A DNA stretch of 51,319 bases from Alphaproteobacteria bacterium. GTDB lineage: Bacteria; Pseudomonadota; Alphaproteobacteria; Micropepsales; Micropepsaceae. Of this stretch, positions 15,388 to 24,221 are shown in pieces. The notes below the pieces were generated by a model, which was given only the letters and a program-made list of their open reading frames with translations, did not search any database and was not told the DNA's origin. Position numbers and translations under genes: made by a program. Position 1 is the stretch's first letter. Each line of letters starts with the position of its first letter. The stretch covers positions 1-51,319 of the forward strand of contig JADZAI010000108.1 in NCBI GenBank assembly GCA_020852655.1. The letters are read 5' to 3'.

Positions 15388-16572
15388 TCAGCAGACCGCC
15401 TTGGCGATGATGTCCTTCTGCACCTCGGTGGTGCCGCCGTAGATCGTCTGCGCGCGCGTGAAGAGATAGCTCGCGACCGAGGGCTGGGCGAACCGGGCTT
15501 CCTCGCGGATGTCGTCCGACCAGTCGTCCTGGCGGCGATCATAGGCCGGCAGGCCGTCATAGCCCGACAGCTCGACGAAGAGCTCGGTCAGCTTCTGCGC
15601 ATTCTCCGTCGCCTCGATCTTGAGGCGCGACGTGGCGAGCGGGCCTTCGATCGATCCGGTCAGCACCCGGAAGACCGATATCTCCAGGTGATCCAGCTCG
15701 ATCTCGTAGGATGCGATCTTGGCGGCGAAATCCTCAGGCAGCGGCGCGTTGGAGCCGCGCCCGTTCAGCACATCGCGGGCCCGCGCCTTGAGGATCTTCA
15801 GATCCTCCCGCTTGCGCGAGATATGCGCGTAGGACAGGCGCTCGTTGCCCAGGATGAACTTGGCCAGCCCCCAGCCCTTGCCCTCCTCGCCGATGAGGTT
15901 GCGGCGCGGCACACGCACCTGGTCGAGCACGACGCTGTTCAGATAATGCGATCCGTCGATGCCGACGATCGGCTCGACACTGACGCCCGGCGAATCCATC
16001 GGCAGGCAGATCACCGAGATGCCGTCCTGCTTGCGCGCCTCCTGGCTGGTCCGCACCAGGCAGAAGATCCAGTCGGCCCAGTGCGCCTGGCTGGTCCAGG
16101 TCTTGCGGCCGGTGATGACATAGTCGTCGCCGTCCCGCTCGCCTTTGGTGCGCAGCGAGGCGAGGTCGGAGCCTGACTCCGGCTCGGAATAGCCCTGGGC
16201 CCAGAAGATTTCGGAGTTCAGCGTCGCCGGCAGCCAGGTCTCCTTCTGCCACGCGGTGCCGTATTCGCAGATCAGCGGCCCGATATAGATGACGCCCATG
16301 GGGATCACGCCGGGGGCGTTCGCGATCTCCAGCTCCTCGTCGAAGATATAGCGCTGGCGCGGCGTCCAGCCGGGGCCGCCATATTCCTTCGGCCATGTGA
16401 CGGCGAACCAGCCGCGGCTCTGGAGCGCGACCTGCGAGCGGCGGTGATCGTCGCGCGTCAGAATCTGGCCGTTGCGCACCTTGCGAAGGATGTCCTGCGG
16501 ATAGTCCTTGACGAAGAATCGCCGCACCTCGGCGCGGAAGGCCTTGTCCTCGGCCGTTTCGGTCAGATGCAT
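15388..16572 (-). CDS. Acyl-CoA dehydrogenase
   Basis: A 394-residue FAD-dependent acyl-CoA dehydrogenase. The typical central motif is present (FWAQGYSEPESGSDLASLRTKGERDGDDYVITGRKTWT-type block, about residues 125-165), as is the C-terminal TRAQTIYGGTTEVQKDIIAKAV. It introduces the double bond in fatty or other acyl-CoA breakdown. The closest type seems to be the long-chain-like or cholesterol/cyclic acid group, rather than short-chain enzymes. The start has GGAGGAGAG just before the ATG. A GAAAC-AT-GTTTC palindrome lies about 110 bases upstream. Confidence 0.88.
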   Translation of the reverse strand: MHLTETAEDKAFRAEVRRFFVKDYPQDILRKVRNGQILTRDDHRRSQVALQSRGWFAVTWPKEYGGPGWTPRQRYIFDEELEIANAPGVIPMGVIYIGPLICEYGTAWQKETWLPATLNSEIFWAQGYSEPESGSDLASLRTKGERDGDDYVITGRKTWTSQAHWADWIFCLVRTSQEARKQDGISVICLPMDSPGVSVEPIVGIDGSHYLNSVVLDQVRVPRRNLIGEEGKGWGLAKFILGNERLSYAHISRKREDLKILKARARDVLNGRGSNAPLPEDFAAKIASYEIELDHLEISVFRVLTGSIEGPLATSRLKIEATENAQKLTELFVELSGYDGLPAYDRRQDDWSDDIREEARFAQPSVASYLFTRAQTIYGGTTEVQKDIIAKAVC

Positions 16573-16809
16573 CTCTCCTCCGGCAGTCTCGTCGGTTGCG
16601 TCGCCAGGCGTTTCTGCACCAACCCCGCAAATTTCGCACCTTCCCCGAACGTCAGCCCTTGCGGCGCGCAGCACTTCGCCTGAAACATGTTTCGGTTTTG
16701 CGTGCAGTAGCCGACACGAGATCGGCCGGTTGTCGTGACGACGGACTCTTTGGGGCCGCGCCATGAGCACCCATATCCTGCCGCTCGGGGGAGGCAGGTT
16801 CCAGGAAGA
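16573..16809. promoter_or_regulatory. Divergent promoter region with PsrA-like palindrome
   Basis: This 237-base gap separates the acyl-CoA dehydrogenase and the ABC exporter genes. It contains the perfect 12-base palindrome GAAACATGTTTC at 16682-16693. It matches the (G/C)AAAC-N2-4-GTTT(G/C) consensus known for PsrA, a TetR-type regulator of fatty acid beta-oxidation in Pseudomonas. No clear -35/-10 pair was assigned. Confidence 0.45.
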
Positions 16810-17742
16810 ATGACACAGCCCATCATTTCGATCTCGGGCCTGGAAAAGGCCTATGGGAACGGCTTCCGCGCGCTCAAGGGGGTGGATCTGGAGATCCGCA
16901 AGGGCGAGATCTTCGCCCTGCTCGGCCCGAACGGCGCCGGCAAGACCACGCTGATCGGCATCGTCTGCGGCACCGTGACGCCGACCGGCGGGCAGGTCCT
17001 GGTCGACGGCAAGGACGTGATCCGCGACTACCGCGCAACGCGCGGACGGATCGGCCTGGTGCCGCAGGAATTGTCGATCGACGGTTTCGAGCGGGTCTAT
17101 TCGACGGTCCGCTTCAGCCGCGGCCTCTTCGGCAAGCCGCCCAATCCTGATCATATCGAAAAGGTGCTGAAGGACCTCGCGCTCTGGGACAAGAAGGACA
17201 ACCAGGTCCGCATGCTCTCCGGCGGCATGAAGCGCCGCGTGCTGATCGCCAAGGCGCTGGCGCATGAGCCCGACATCCTGTTCCTCGACGAACCGACCGC
17301 CGGCGTCGATGTCGAGCTGCGCCGCGACATGTGGGAGATGATCCGCCGCCTGCGCGAGGCCGGCACCACGATCATCCTGACCACGCATTATCTGGAAGAG
17401 GCCGAGGACATGGCCGACCGGGTGGGGGTCATCAACAAGGGCGAGATCGTCCTCGTCGAAGACAAGCAGGCGCTGATGTCGAAGCTCGGCCGCCGGCAAC
17501 TTTCGCTGCAACTGGCGAAGCCGCTCGACGCGCTGCCCGAGGCGCTCAAGGGATGGAGCGTCGACCTGAACGGCGGCGGCAACGAACTCGTCTTCAATTT
17601 CGATTCCGCCAGCGAACATGCCGACATCGCCGCGCTGCTGCGCCGCCTCGGCGAGCTCGGCATCGACTTCAAGGATCTCCACACCCGCGAGTCCTCGCTC
17701 GAGGACATCTTCGTCGACCTGATCAGGGCGCCCGCCGCATGA
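16810..17742 (+). CDS. ABC-2 type exporter, ATP-binding protein
   Basis: A 310-residue ABC ATPase: Walker [10 protein letters not shown] (39-47), Q-loop Q86, signature LSGGM (136-140), Walker B ILFLDEP (156-162) and the switch His in TTHYLEEAE. The C-terminal extension of about 80 residues is usual for drug/polysaccharide exporters of the NodI/DrrA group. AGGAAG precedes the ATG at 16810. Its end overlaps the permease gene as ATGA. The substrate cannot be told. Confidence 0.92.
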   Translation: MTQPIISISGLEKAYGNGFRALKGVDLEIRKGEIFALLGPNGAGKTTLIGIVCGTVTPTGGQVLVDGKDVIRDYRATRGRIGLVPQELSIDGFERVYSTVRFSRGLFGKPPNPDHIEKVLKDLALWDKKDNQVRMLSGGMKRRVLIAKALAHEPDILFLDEPTAGVDVELRRDMWEMIRRLREAGTTIILTTHYLEEAEDMADRVGVINKGEIVLVEDKQALMSKLGRRQLSLQLAKPLDALPEALKGWSVDLNGGGNELVFNFDSASEHADIAALLRRLGELGIDFKDLHTRESSLEDIFVDLIRAPAA

Positions 17743-18500
17743 ACGTCTACGCCATCCGCGCCATCTACCGCCAGGAAATGTACCGCATGTGGCGGACGGT
17801 GCTGGGCAGCATCTTCACGCCGGTCATCACGACCTCGCTCTATTTCGTCGTGTTCGGTGCGGCGATCGGCTCGCGCATGCAGCCGATCGACGGCGTGCAC
17901 TACGCCAACTTCATCGTGCCCGGCCTGATCATGATGCAGCTCCTGACGCAGGGCATCTTCAACGCCTCGTTCGGCATCCACATGCCGAAGTTCAACGGCA
18001 CGATCTACGAGGTGCTCTCGGCCCCCGTCTCGCCCATCGAGATCCTGGTCGGCTATGTCGGCGCCGCGGCGACCAAGGCCGTCATTCTCGGCCTGATCAT
18101 CATGGGCGTCGCCTGGGCCTTCGTGCCTTTCCACATCCTGCACCCCTTCGTGATGCTGGCCTTCCTCGTCGTGACGGCGCTGACCTTCTCGCTCTTCGGC
18201 TTCGCGATCGGCATCTGGGCCGACGGCTTCGACAAGCTCCAGGTCATCCCGACGATGATCGTGATGCCGCTGACCTTTCTCGGCGGCACATTCTATTCGA
18301 TCAACATGCTGCCCGGCTTCTGGCGCACGGTCGCGCTGTTCAACCCGATCGTCTATCTGGTGAACGGCTTCCGCTGGAGCTTCTATGGCATCGCCGACGT
18401 GACGCCCCTGATCAGCCTCGCCTTCACCGGCGGCTTCATGCTGATCTGCCTCGCGGTCATCTACTGGATGTTCCGGACGGGCTACAAGCTGAAGGTCTAG
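17739..18500 (+). CDS. ABC-2 type exporter, permease
   Basis: A 253-residue membrane protein with about six hydrophobic helices and the ABC-2 permease pattern: an amphipathic N-terminus ([19 protein letters not shown]), a [22 protein letters not shown] coupling region and a final TM pair. NodJ/DrrB-like length. It forms the exporter with the preceding ATPase. One dimer of each is the normal assembly in the inner membrane. Confidence 0.9.
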   Translation: MNVYAIRAIYRQEMYRMWRTVLGSIFTPVITTSLYFVVFGAAIGSRMQPIDGVHYANFIVPGLIMMQLLTQGIFNASFGIHMPKFNGTIYEVLSAPVSPIEILVGYVGAAATKAVILGLIIMGVAWAFVPFHILHPFVMLAFLVVTALTFSLFGFAIGIWADGFDKLQVIPTMIVMPLTFLGGTFYSINMLPGFWRTVALFNPIVYLVNGFRWSFYGIADVTPLISLAFTGGFMLICLAVIYWMFRTGYKLKV

Positions 18501-18536
18501 GTGAAATCCGGCGGCCATCGGCGCTAGAATGCGTCC

Positions 18537-19907
18537 ATGTCGCTGAGCACCCAGGCTTCCGCCGCAAGACCCGCGCCACGGCTCCGCCCGCGCGGCGAGG
18601 GATGGCTTCGCCATCTGCTGCCGCGCGGCCTTTTCGTCCGCTCGCTGATCATCGTCGTTGCGCCGATGGTGGTGCTGCAAGCCATCGTCGCCTATCTGTT
18701 CCTCGAAGATCACGAGGCGCGCACGACCCGCAACCTGACGCGGGGCGTCATCGACCAGATCGCGCTGGTCACCCAGCTCGAGAGCCAGCTCAAGGATGAC
18801 GAGGCGCGGCAGGAACTGGCGGCCGACGCGTCGGCGCGGCTCGGCATGGCGGTCGCCTGGCTGCCCGGCGAGCGGCTCCCGGGCGATCCCGGAACGACCG
18901 ACACGACCGTCGGCGAGCAGATCGCCGAGGAAATGGCGCTGCGCGTGCCCGAGGCCCATTGGTTCGACGCCCAGCGCTTCGGCGAGCACGTCGATATCCG
19001 CATCGCGCAGGCCAGCGGAACGCTGCGCTTCCTCGTCGAGCGCAAGCGCTTCATCAACATCAACATGCATGTGCTGCCGGTATGGATGATCGGCTTCTCG
19101 CTGATCCTCCTCACCATCGCGATCCTCTTCCTGCGCAACCAGATCCGTCCGATCCAGCGCCTTGCGGTCGCAGCCGAGGCTTTCGGGCGCGGCCGCGACG
19201 TGGCCGACTTTCGCCCCTCCGGCGCGGCCGAGGTGCGCCGCGCCGCCATCGCCTTCATCGGCATGAAGCGCCGTCTCGCGCGCCAGATGCAGCAGCGCAC
19301 CGAGATGCTGGCCGGCGTGAGCCACGACCTGCGCACGCCATTGACGCGCATGAAGCTGGAACTGGCGATGCTGGACGAGTCGCTTGTCGGCGACCTCCGC
19401 TCCGACATCGCCGAGATGGAGCGCATGCTGGAAGAGTATCTCGCCTTTGCCCGCGGCGAAGGCGGCGAGCAGGCGACGGACACCGATCTGGCGCAGTTGA
19501 TGTCCGAAATCGGCGAGGATGCCCGCCGGAAGGGCATCACCGCGCTCGACGTGACGGCGACCGGCGATCTGATCGTGCCGGTGAAACGCAACGCCCTGAA
19601 GCGCTGCATCACCAACCTCGTCGACAACGCAGCGAAATACGGGACGCGCGTGGCGCTCGGCGTGGCGCGGCTCGAGGACGAGATCGAAATCGTCGTCGAC
19701 GACGATGGCCCCGGCATTCCGCTCGACCGGCGGCTCGAGGCCTTCAAGCCGTTCCGCCGGCTCGACGACGGCCGCAACCTCACGCGCGGCGGGGTGGGTC
19801 TCGGCCTCGCGATCGCGCTCGACATCGCCCGCGGTCACGGCGGCGACGTCACGCTGGACGACAGCCCGCTCGGCGGCCTGCGCGCCGTGGTGTCGATCCC
19901 GGCCTGA
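18537..19907 (+). CDS. EnvZ-like sensor histidine kinase
   Basis: A 456-residue kinase with two membrane helices (about 34-55 and 180-199) flanking a periplasmic sensor of about 125 residues, a HAMP segment, the H-box with His263 (GVSHDLRTPLTRMKLEL), an N-box with N364 (NLVDNAAKYG), and glycine-rich G boxes (DDGPGIPLD, GGVGLGLAIA). This is the EnvZ-type architecture. No response regulator is adjacent. The PetR-like regulator at 13499 is the most likely partner in the window. Its stop codon directly abuts the stop of the convergent TetR gene. Confidence 0.92.
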   Translation: MSLSTQASAARPAPRLRPRGEGWLRHLLPRGLFVRSLIIVVAPMVVLQAIVAYLFLEDHEARTTRNLTRGVIDQIALVTQLESQLKDDEARQELAADASARLGMAVAWLPGERLPGDPGTTDTTVGEQIAEEMALRVPEAHWFDAQRFGEHVDIRIAQASGTLRFLVERKRFININMHVLPVWMIGFSLILLTIAILFLRNQIRPIQRLAVAAEAFGRGRDVADFRPSGAAEVRRAAIAFIGMKRRLARQMQQRTEMLAGVSHDLRTPLTRMKLELAMLDESLVGDLRSDIAEMERMLEEYLAFARGEGGEQATDTDLAQLMSEIGEDARRKGITALDVTATGDLIVPVKRNALKRCITNLVDNAAKYGTRVALGVARLEDEIEIVVDDDGPGIPLDRRLEAFKPFRRLDDGRNLTRGGVGLGLAIALDIARGHGGDVTLDDSPLGGLRAVVSIPA

Positions 19908-19914
19908 TCAGGCC
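19901..19914. other. Perfect palindrome formed across two abutting stop codons
   Basis: GGCCTGATCAGGCC spans the last codons of the kinase gene (TGA 19905-19907) and of the convergent TetR gene (TCA 19908-19910). It could form a short hairpin in either transcript, but no T-tract follows, so it is a weak terminator candidate at best. Confidence 0.35.
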
Positions 19915-20516
19915 GCTTCGGACGCCCTGCCCCAGCCGAGCCGCTTGGCCCAGCGCTCCGCCTCGTGCAGCCGCGTGTCGAGCGCCGCCATCGTCCGCGA
20001 CAGGCCGTCGTCGTCCTCCGCAAACACCGCGAGCACCAGCGCCAGCGTCCGGGTCAGCGCAGCGATCCGCGCCGCACCGGCAGCGCCGTCCGCGCCGACT
20101 CCCGCCCGCTCCAACGAGACGCGCGCGAAGCGGCCGAGGCTGCGCCAGAAGGCGGCGCCGGCGACAGGCCGCCAGCGATAGGCCGCCAGCAATCCGCCGA
20201 GCCCACTGCGACGATCCTTGAGATGGTCGAACACATTCATGGCGGCATCGAAGATCCGGTCCTTCGGCGACAGCGATGCATCCGGCAGCGCTTCGGCCAT
20301 CGACGCGATGACGGCATCGTTCAGCACGGCGGCGGCGACATCCCCGGGCGACTGGAACAGCGCATAGGCCTGCCCGAACGGCACCCCGGCCGCCTCGCTC
20401 AGCGTGCGCAGCGTCACCGCCTGCCAGCGCCCGTCCTCGGCTGCCGCCAGCGCCGCGGCGAGGAGCGCGCCGCGCGGATCGGAAGAATGGGATTTGCCGG
20501 AACGTTTGCGTGCCAT
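19908..20516 (-). CDS. TetR family regulator, COQ9-like C-terminus
   Basis: A 202-residue protein with an N-terminal helix-turn-helix (about residues 30-62: LRTLSEAAGVPFGQAYALFQSPGDV) and an all-helical ligand/dimer domain. The end, DDDGLSRTMAALDTRLHEAERWAKRLG, resembles the C-terminus of COQ9-type TetR relatives, which bind lipids in ubiquinone biosynthesis. Whether it regulates genes or is a lipid-binding protein is not decided by sequence. It follows proC after 28 bases but is transcribed in the same direction, downstream of it. Confidence 0.75.
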   Translation of the reverse strand: MARKRSGKSHSSDPRGALLAAALAAAEDGRWQAVTLRTLSEAAGVPFGQAYALFQSPGDVAAAVLNDAVIASMAEALPDASLSPKDRIFDAAMNVFDHLKDRRSGLGGLLAAYRWRPVAGAAFWRSLGRFARVSLERAGVGADGAAGAARIAALTRTLALVLAVFAEDDDGLSRTMAALDTRLHEAERWAKRLGWGRASEAA

Positions 20517-20544
20517 GCCGCGCCTTGTAGCGCAGATCGCCGTG

Positions 20545-21351
20545 TCAGGCGCCCAATTCCTTGGCGCGCTTCGTGGCGGCCTTCACCGCCTTGGCCATCA
20601 GCGGCGCAAGCCCGCCGGGCGCCATCAGCACCTTCAGCGCCGCCTCGGTCGTACCGCCGGGGCTGGTGACGTCACGCCGCATCGTCGCCGCGTCGCGATC
20701 CGGCCAGGACTGCATCAGCGCGCCCGATCCCGCGATCGTCAGCCGCGCCAGACGCATCGCGAGATCGGGCTTCAGCCCCGCCGCGATGCCTGCCGCCGCC
20801 AGCGTCTCGACCAGCAGGAAAACATAGGCCGGGCCCGACCCCGACACCGCCGTCACCGCGTCGATCGGCGATTCGTCGGTGAGCCATTCGAGCGCCCCCG
20901 CCGCCGACAGCAACGCGCCGGCGAGCTTTCTCTGCGCCGCCGTGACGCGGTCATTCGCGGCCGCGACCGTCGCGCCCGCGCCGAGCGCCGCCGGCAGGTT
21001 CGGCATGGCCCGCACGACGGCCGCCCGGTCGCCCAGCCATGTCCCGAGCTTCCTGAGCGCGATGCCGGCGGCGATCGAGATGAACACCGGCTTGGCGCCG
21101 GCAAACCGCACGGCTTCCCGCGCCACGCTCTCCAGCACCTGCGGCTTCACCGCCAGCACGACCGCCTTCGGCGCGCCGATGAGCGCGGCCTTCGGATTGA
21201 GCCGGCCGCCTGCCTTCTTCAAGGCCTTGGCGAAGCCGGCATCGACCGAGGGCTCCAAGACGGTGATCTCAGGGCCGCGACCCTGCGCAATCCAGCCCCG
21301 CGCGAGCGCCGCGCCCATCCGGCCGGCGCCGATGAGGAGGATCGAGCTCAC
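20545..21351 (-). CDS. proC: Pyrroline-5-carboxylate reductase
   Basis: A 268-residue enzyme for the last step of proline synthesis. The dinucleotide-binding motif is near the N-terminus (LIGAGRMGAALARGW), with AVKPQ and the RAMPNLPAALGAGAT block, and the C-terminal signature (VTSPGGTTEAALKVL). The start is a GTG at 21351 overlapping the stop of the YbjN gene (GTGA). No better start exists upstream without entering that gene. Confidence 0.93.
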   Translation of the reverse strand: MSSILLIGAGRMGAALARGWIAQGRGPEITVLEPSVDAGFAKALKKAGGRLNPKAALIGAPKAVVLAVKPQVLESVAREAVRFAGAKPVFISIAAGIALRKLGTWLGDRAAVVRAMPNLPAALGAGATVAAANDRVTAAQRKLAGALLSAAGALEWLTDESPIDAVTAVSGSGPAYVFLLVETLAAAGIAAGLKPDLAMRLARLTIAGSGALMQSWPDRDAATMRRDVTSPGGTTEAALKVLMAPGGLAPLMAKAVKAATKRAKELGA

Positions 21352-21848
21352 GCCTCGCCGTGGCAGTCGAGAATGGCCGCCTCGACCGCCTCTTCCGCCG
21401 TCTTGCCGCCCCACAGCACGAACTGGAACGCCGGGTAGAAGCGCTCGCACGCCGTCAGGGCGGCATTCAGCATTGATCCGCACTGGTCCGAGCCGAGCCG
21501 CGTGGCGCTGCCCAGCGGCGTGCTCTGGCGATAGTGGATGGAACCGTCCGCCGAGCCGAGCTGGAAATGCCCCAGCGCCAGGCGTTCGTTCACCAGCGCC
21601 AGAAGGACGCAGAGTTCGACACGGCGGGGCTTCGGCGCCCGGAAGTCGAACGCCGCGGTGAGATGCAGGATGGAGCTGTCGCACATCGTGATCGACAGCG
21701 TGTAATCGCACCACGATCCCGCGACGCAGATATTGATCTCGCTCTCGCCGGACCGCTCGAACGGCCACTCATTGCCGTTCGCCAGTTCCTCGATCGCGTC
21801 GATCGGATTGTCGTGCACCGACTCGAAAGCAGCCAGCGTCGCTGTCAT
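21348..21848 (-). CDS. YbjN domain protein
   Basis: A 166-residue protein with the YbjN fold (related to type III secretion chaperones): WPFERSGESEINICVAGSWCDYTLSITM, the LLALVNERLALGHFQLGSADGSIHYRQS block and a C-terminal helix. In Enterobacteria YbjN relatives influence stress responses and motility, but the alphaproteobacterial gene is of unknown role. It overlaps proC by four bases, a conserved pairing in Alphaproteobacteria as far as I recall. Confidence 0.85.
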   Translation of the reverse strand: MTATLAAFESVHDNPIDAIEELANGNEWPFERSGESEINICVAGSWCDYTLSITMCDSSILHLTAAFDFRAPKPRRVELCVLLALVNERLALGHFQLGSADGSIHYRQSTPLGSATRLGSDQCGSMLNAALTACERFYPAFQFVLWGGKTAEEAVEAAILDCHGEA

Positions 21849-21952
21849 GGGCGCCTATGGGTCATGAGTCGGCACATGACGTTAACCAGACCCTAGCCCT
21901 TGGGCCTGTCAACGATTCGCATACAAGCGCGTACAACGAATCGTGGATAAAC

Positions 21953-22213
21953 CTACTTCGCCTTCAGCGCGGCGATTTCGGCCTCCAGCGCCGCCACGCG
22001 CGCGCTCAGCGCCTCGTTCTCCTCGCGTGCCTTGGTCGCCATCGCCTTCACCGCTTCGAAGGCGTCGCGGTTGACGAGGTCCATCTGGCTCAGCAGGCGT
22101 TCCGCCTGGCCGCGCATCAGCGCTTCGACCTCCTGCTGAAGGCCGCGGGCGGCCCCGGCGGCATTGGTCGCCATCTTGGCGAGTTCGTCGAACAGCCGGT
22201 TCGATGTTTGCAT
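21953..22213 (-). CDS. ubiK: Ubiquinone biosynthesis accessory factor / BMFP (YqiC-like) protein
   Basis: An 86-residue protein with the BMFP domain: a helix with LFDELAKMATNAAGAARGL, then a long C-terminal coiled coil (ALSARVAALEAEIAALKAK). Such proteins form trimers, associate with membranes and assist ubiquinone biosynthesis (UbiK). The start is the ATG at 22213; upstream frame extends through a low-complexity stretch without a ribosome binding site. Diverges from lgt. Confidence 0.8.
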   Translation of the reverse strand: MQTSNRLFDELAKMATNAAGAARGLQQEVEALMRGQAERLLSQMDLVNRDAFEAVKAMATKAREENEALSARVAALEAEIAALKAK

Positions 22214-22320
22214 GCGCGTCTTATACCGCGCCGCGGCGGGCAGGTTCAACAAAGCCTCGCTTGACTTGGGCGTGAAGCGGCAACACACCCGCCACACCAG
22301 TTCGGGGCGACACGCGCGTC

Positions 22321-23184
22321 ATGCAAATCCTGCCGGCTCTGTTGCTGACCTACCCGCAGATCGACCCGGTGATCTTCGAGATCCCCGAGGTCTTCGGGCT
22401 TGGTCCATTCGCCATCCGCTGGTACGCGATCGCCTATATCGCCGGTATCCTGCTCGGCTGGTGGTATGCCGTCCGCCTGTCGCGCAGCCGGACGCTATGG
22501 ACGCGCTGGGGCGGCCGGCCGCCCATGACCGACCGGCAGATCGACGACTTCATCGTCTGGGTCACGCTCGGCATCATCCTCGGCGGACGGATCGGCTACA
22601 TCCTGTTCTACGGCATGGTCTACCAGCCGGAAATCTACGGCAATCCGGCGAACTGGATCCGCATCTGGGAAGGCGGCATGTCGTTCCACGGCGGCCTGAT
22701 CGGCGTGATCGTGGCGATCGTGATGTTCTCGATCCTCGCGCGCCTCGACATGGTGCGCGTCGGCGATCTCGTCGCCAGCGTCGTGCCCATCGGCCTCTTC
22801 TTCGGCCGCATCGCGAATTTCGTGAACGGTGAGCTATGGGGCAAGCCGGCGGACGTGCCGTGGGCCATGGTCTTTCCCCACGCAGGCCCTGAGCCCCGGC
22901 ACCCGAGCCAGCTTTACGAAGCGCTGCTGGAAGGCGTCGTGCTGTTCCTGATCCTCCGCCTCCTCGCGACGCGCTTCCGCGCCTTCGACCGGCCCGGCGC
23001 GATCATCTCGGCCTTCCTGTTCTTCTACGGCCTCTTCCGCATCGTCGGCGAAATCTACCGCGAGAGCGACCAGTTGATCGGCGACGGCACGGTCTCGATG
23101 GGACAGGCGCTGAGTGCGGCGATGTTCGCCGGCGCGGCCTTCTTCGCGTGGTGGGCGTGGCGGCACCGGCCCGCGCCCGCTTGA
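22321..23184 (+). CDS. lgt: Prolipoprotein diacylglyceryl transferase
   Basis: A 287-residue inner membrane enzyme that transfers diacylglycerol from phosphatidylglycerol to the lipobox Cys. Seven hydrophobic helices and the Lgt signature: GGMSFHGGLIG (catalytic His region) and the GRIANFVNGELWG motif. RHPSQLYEALLEG and the final FRIVGEIYRESD match the family. It heads a run of four genes that each overlap the next, ending in a lipoprotein that would itself be an Lgt substrate. Confidence 0.95.
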   Translation: MQILPALLLTYPQIDPVIFEIPEVFGLGPFAIRWYAIAYIAGILLGWWYAVRLSRSRTLWTRWGGRPPMTDRQIDDFIVWVTLGIILGGRIGYILFYGMVYQPEIYGNPANWIRIWEGGMSFHGGLIGVIVAIVMFSILARLDMVRVGDLVASVVPIGLFFGRIANFVNGELWGKPADVPWAMVFPHAGPEPRHPSQLYEALLEGVVLFLILRLLATRFRAFDRPGAIISAFLFFYGLFRIVGEIYRESDQLIGDGTVSMGQALSAAMFAGAAFFAWWAWRHRPAPA

Positions 23185-24221
23185 GCGATCTCGCCGCGCA
23201 TCTGGCCGCGCTCATCCGGCACGACGGGCCGATGCGGCTCGACCGCTTCATGGGCCTCGCCAACGCGCACTACTATGCGACGCGCGATCCGCTCGGCGCT
23301 TCCGGCGACTTCACCACCGCGCCGGAGATCAGCCAGCTCTTCGGCGAGATGATCGGCCTCTGCCTCGTCGACCATTGGGAGCGCAGCGGCGTCCCCGGGC
23401 GGATCGACCTCGTCGAGCTCGGCCCCGGGCGCGGCACGCTGATGGCCGACATCCTGCGCGCCGCCCGCATCCGCCCGGCCTTCGCGCGGGCCGCCCGCGT
23501 GACCCTGGTCGAAACCAGCCCGGCGCTGCGCGCGCGGCAGGCGGAAACGCTGAAGGCGCATGACATCGCCTGGCGTGACAGCTTCGCCGGCATCGGCGGC
23601 GACGCGCCGCTCTATCTGGTGGCGAATGAGTTCTTCGACGCCCTGCCCATCCGCCAGTTCGTCGGCGCAGAGGGACGCTGGCGCGAACGTTATGTCGCAC
23701 TGTCGGACGAAGGCTTTGCCTTCACCTTACAGCCGTCCGCACCGCCGCGCCCCCTTTCCGCACCCCAGGCCGACACGCTCTGGGAGCTGAACGAACCCAC
23801 GGCCGCCATCGCCGCCGCGATCGGCGCCCGGCTCGCTGCCACCGGCGGCCTCGCGCTCGTCATCGACTACGGCCACGCCCGCAGCGCGCCGGGCGACACG
23901 CTCCAGGCCGTCCGGCGTCATGCCTTCACCGACCCGCTCGACGCCATCGGCGAGGCCGACCTGACGGCCCATGTCGACTTCGAGGCCCTGGCGGCAGCCG
24001 CCGGTGTCGCCGCCTATGGTCCGGTGACGCAAGGGACGTTCTTGACGGCACTCGGCATCGAAGCGCGGGCGGCAACGCTGGGCCGCGCCCGTCCCGATCA
24101 GGCGGAGGTGCTGGCCGCGGCCGTCGCGCGGTTGACCGGACCGGACCAGATGGGAAGCTTGTTCAAGGCGATGGCGCTCACTGGACCGGGCGGCCCCGTT
24201 CCCGCAGGATTCGGCTCATGA
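23181..24221 (+). CDS. MidA/NDUFAF7-type SAM-dependent methyltransferase
   Basis: About 346 residues of the class I methyltransferase family that includes NDUFAF7 (MidA), which in mitochondria methylates an arginine of complex I subunit NDUFS2. Motifs: RDPLGASGDFTTAPEISQLFGEMIG, the SAM loop LVELGPGRGTLMADILR, and YLVANEFFDALPIRQFV. I chose the TTG at 23181, which overlaps the lgt stop and gives the N-terminus expected for the family. A GTG at 23148 is in frame but lies inside lgt. The bacterial target is not proven. Confidence 0.85.
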   Translation: MSDLAAHLAALIRHDGPMRLDRFMGLANAHYYATRDPLGASGDFTTAPEISQLFGEMIGLCLVDHWERSGVPGRIDLVELGPGRGTLMADILRAARIRPAFARAARVTLVETSPALRARQAETLKAHDIAWRDSFAGIGGDAPLYLVANEFFDALPIRQFVGAEGRWRERYVALSDEGFAFTLQPSAPPRPLSAPQADTLWELNEPTAAIAAAIGARLAATGGLALVIDYGHARSAPGDTLQAVRRHAFTDPLDAIGEADLTAHVDFEALAAAAGVAAYGPVTQGTFLTALGIEARAATLGRARPDQAEVLAAAVARLTGPDQMGSLFKAMALTGPGGPVPAGFGS

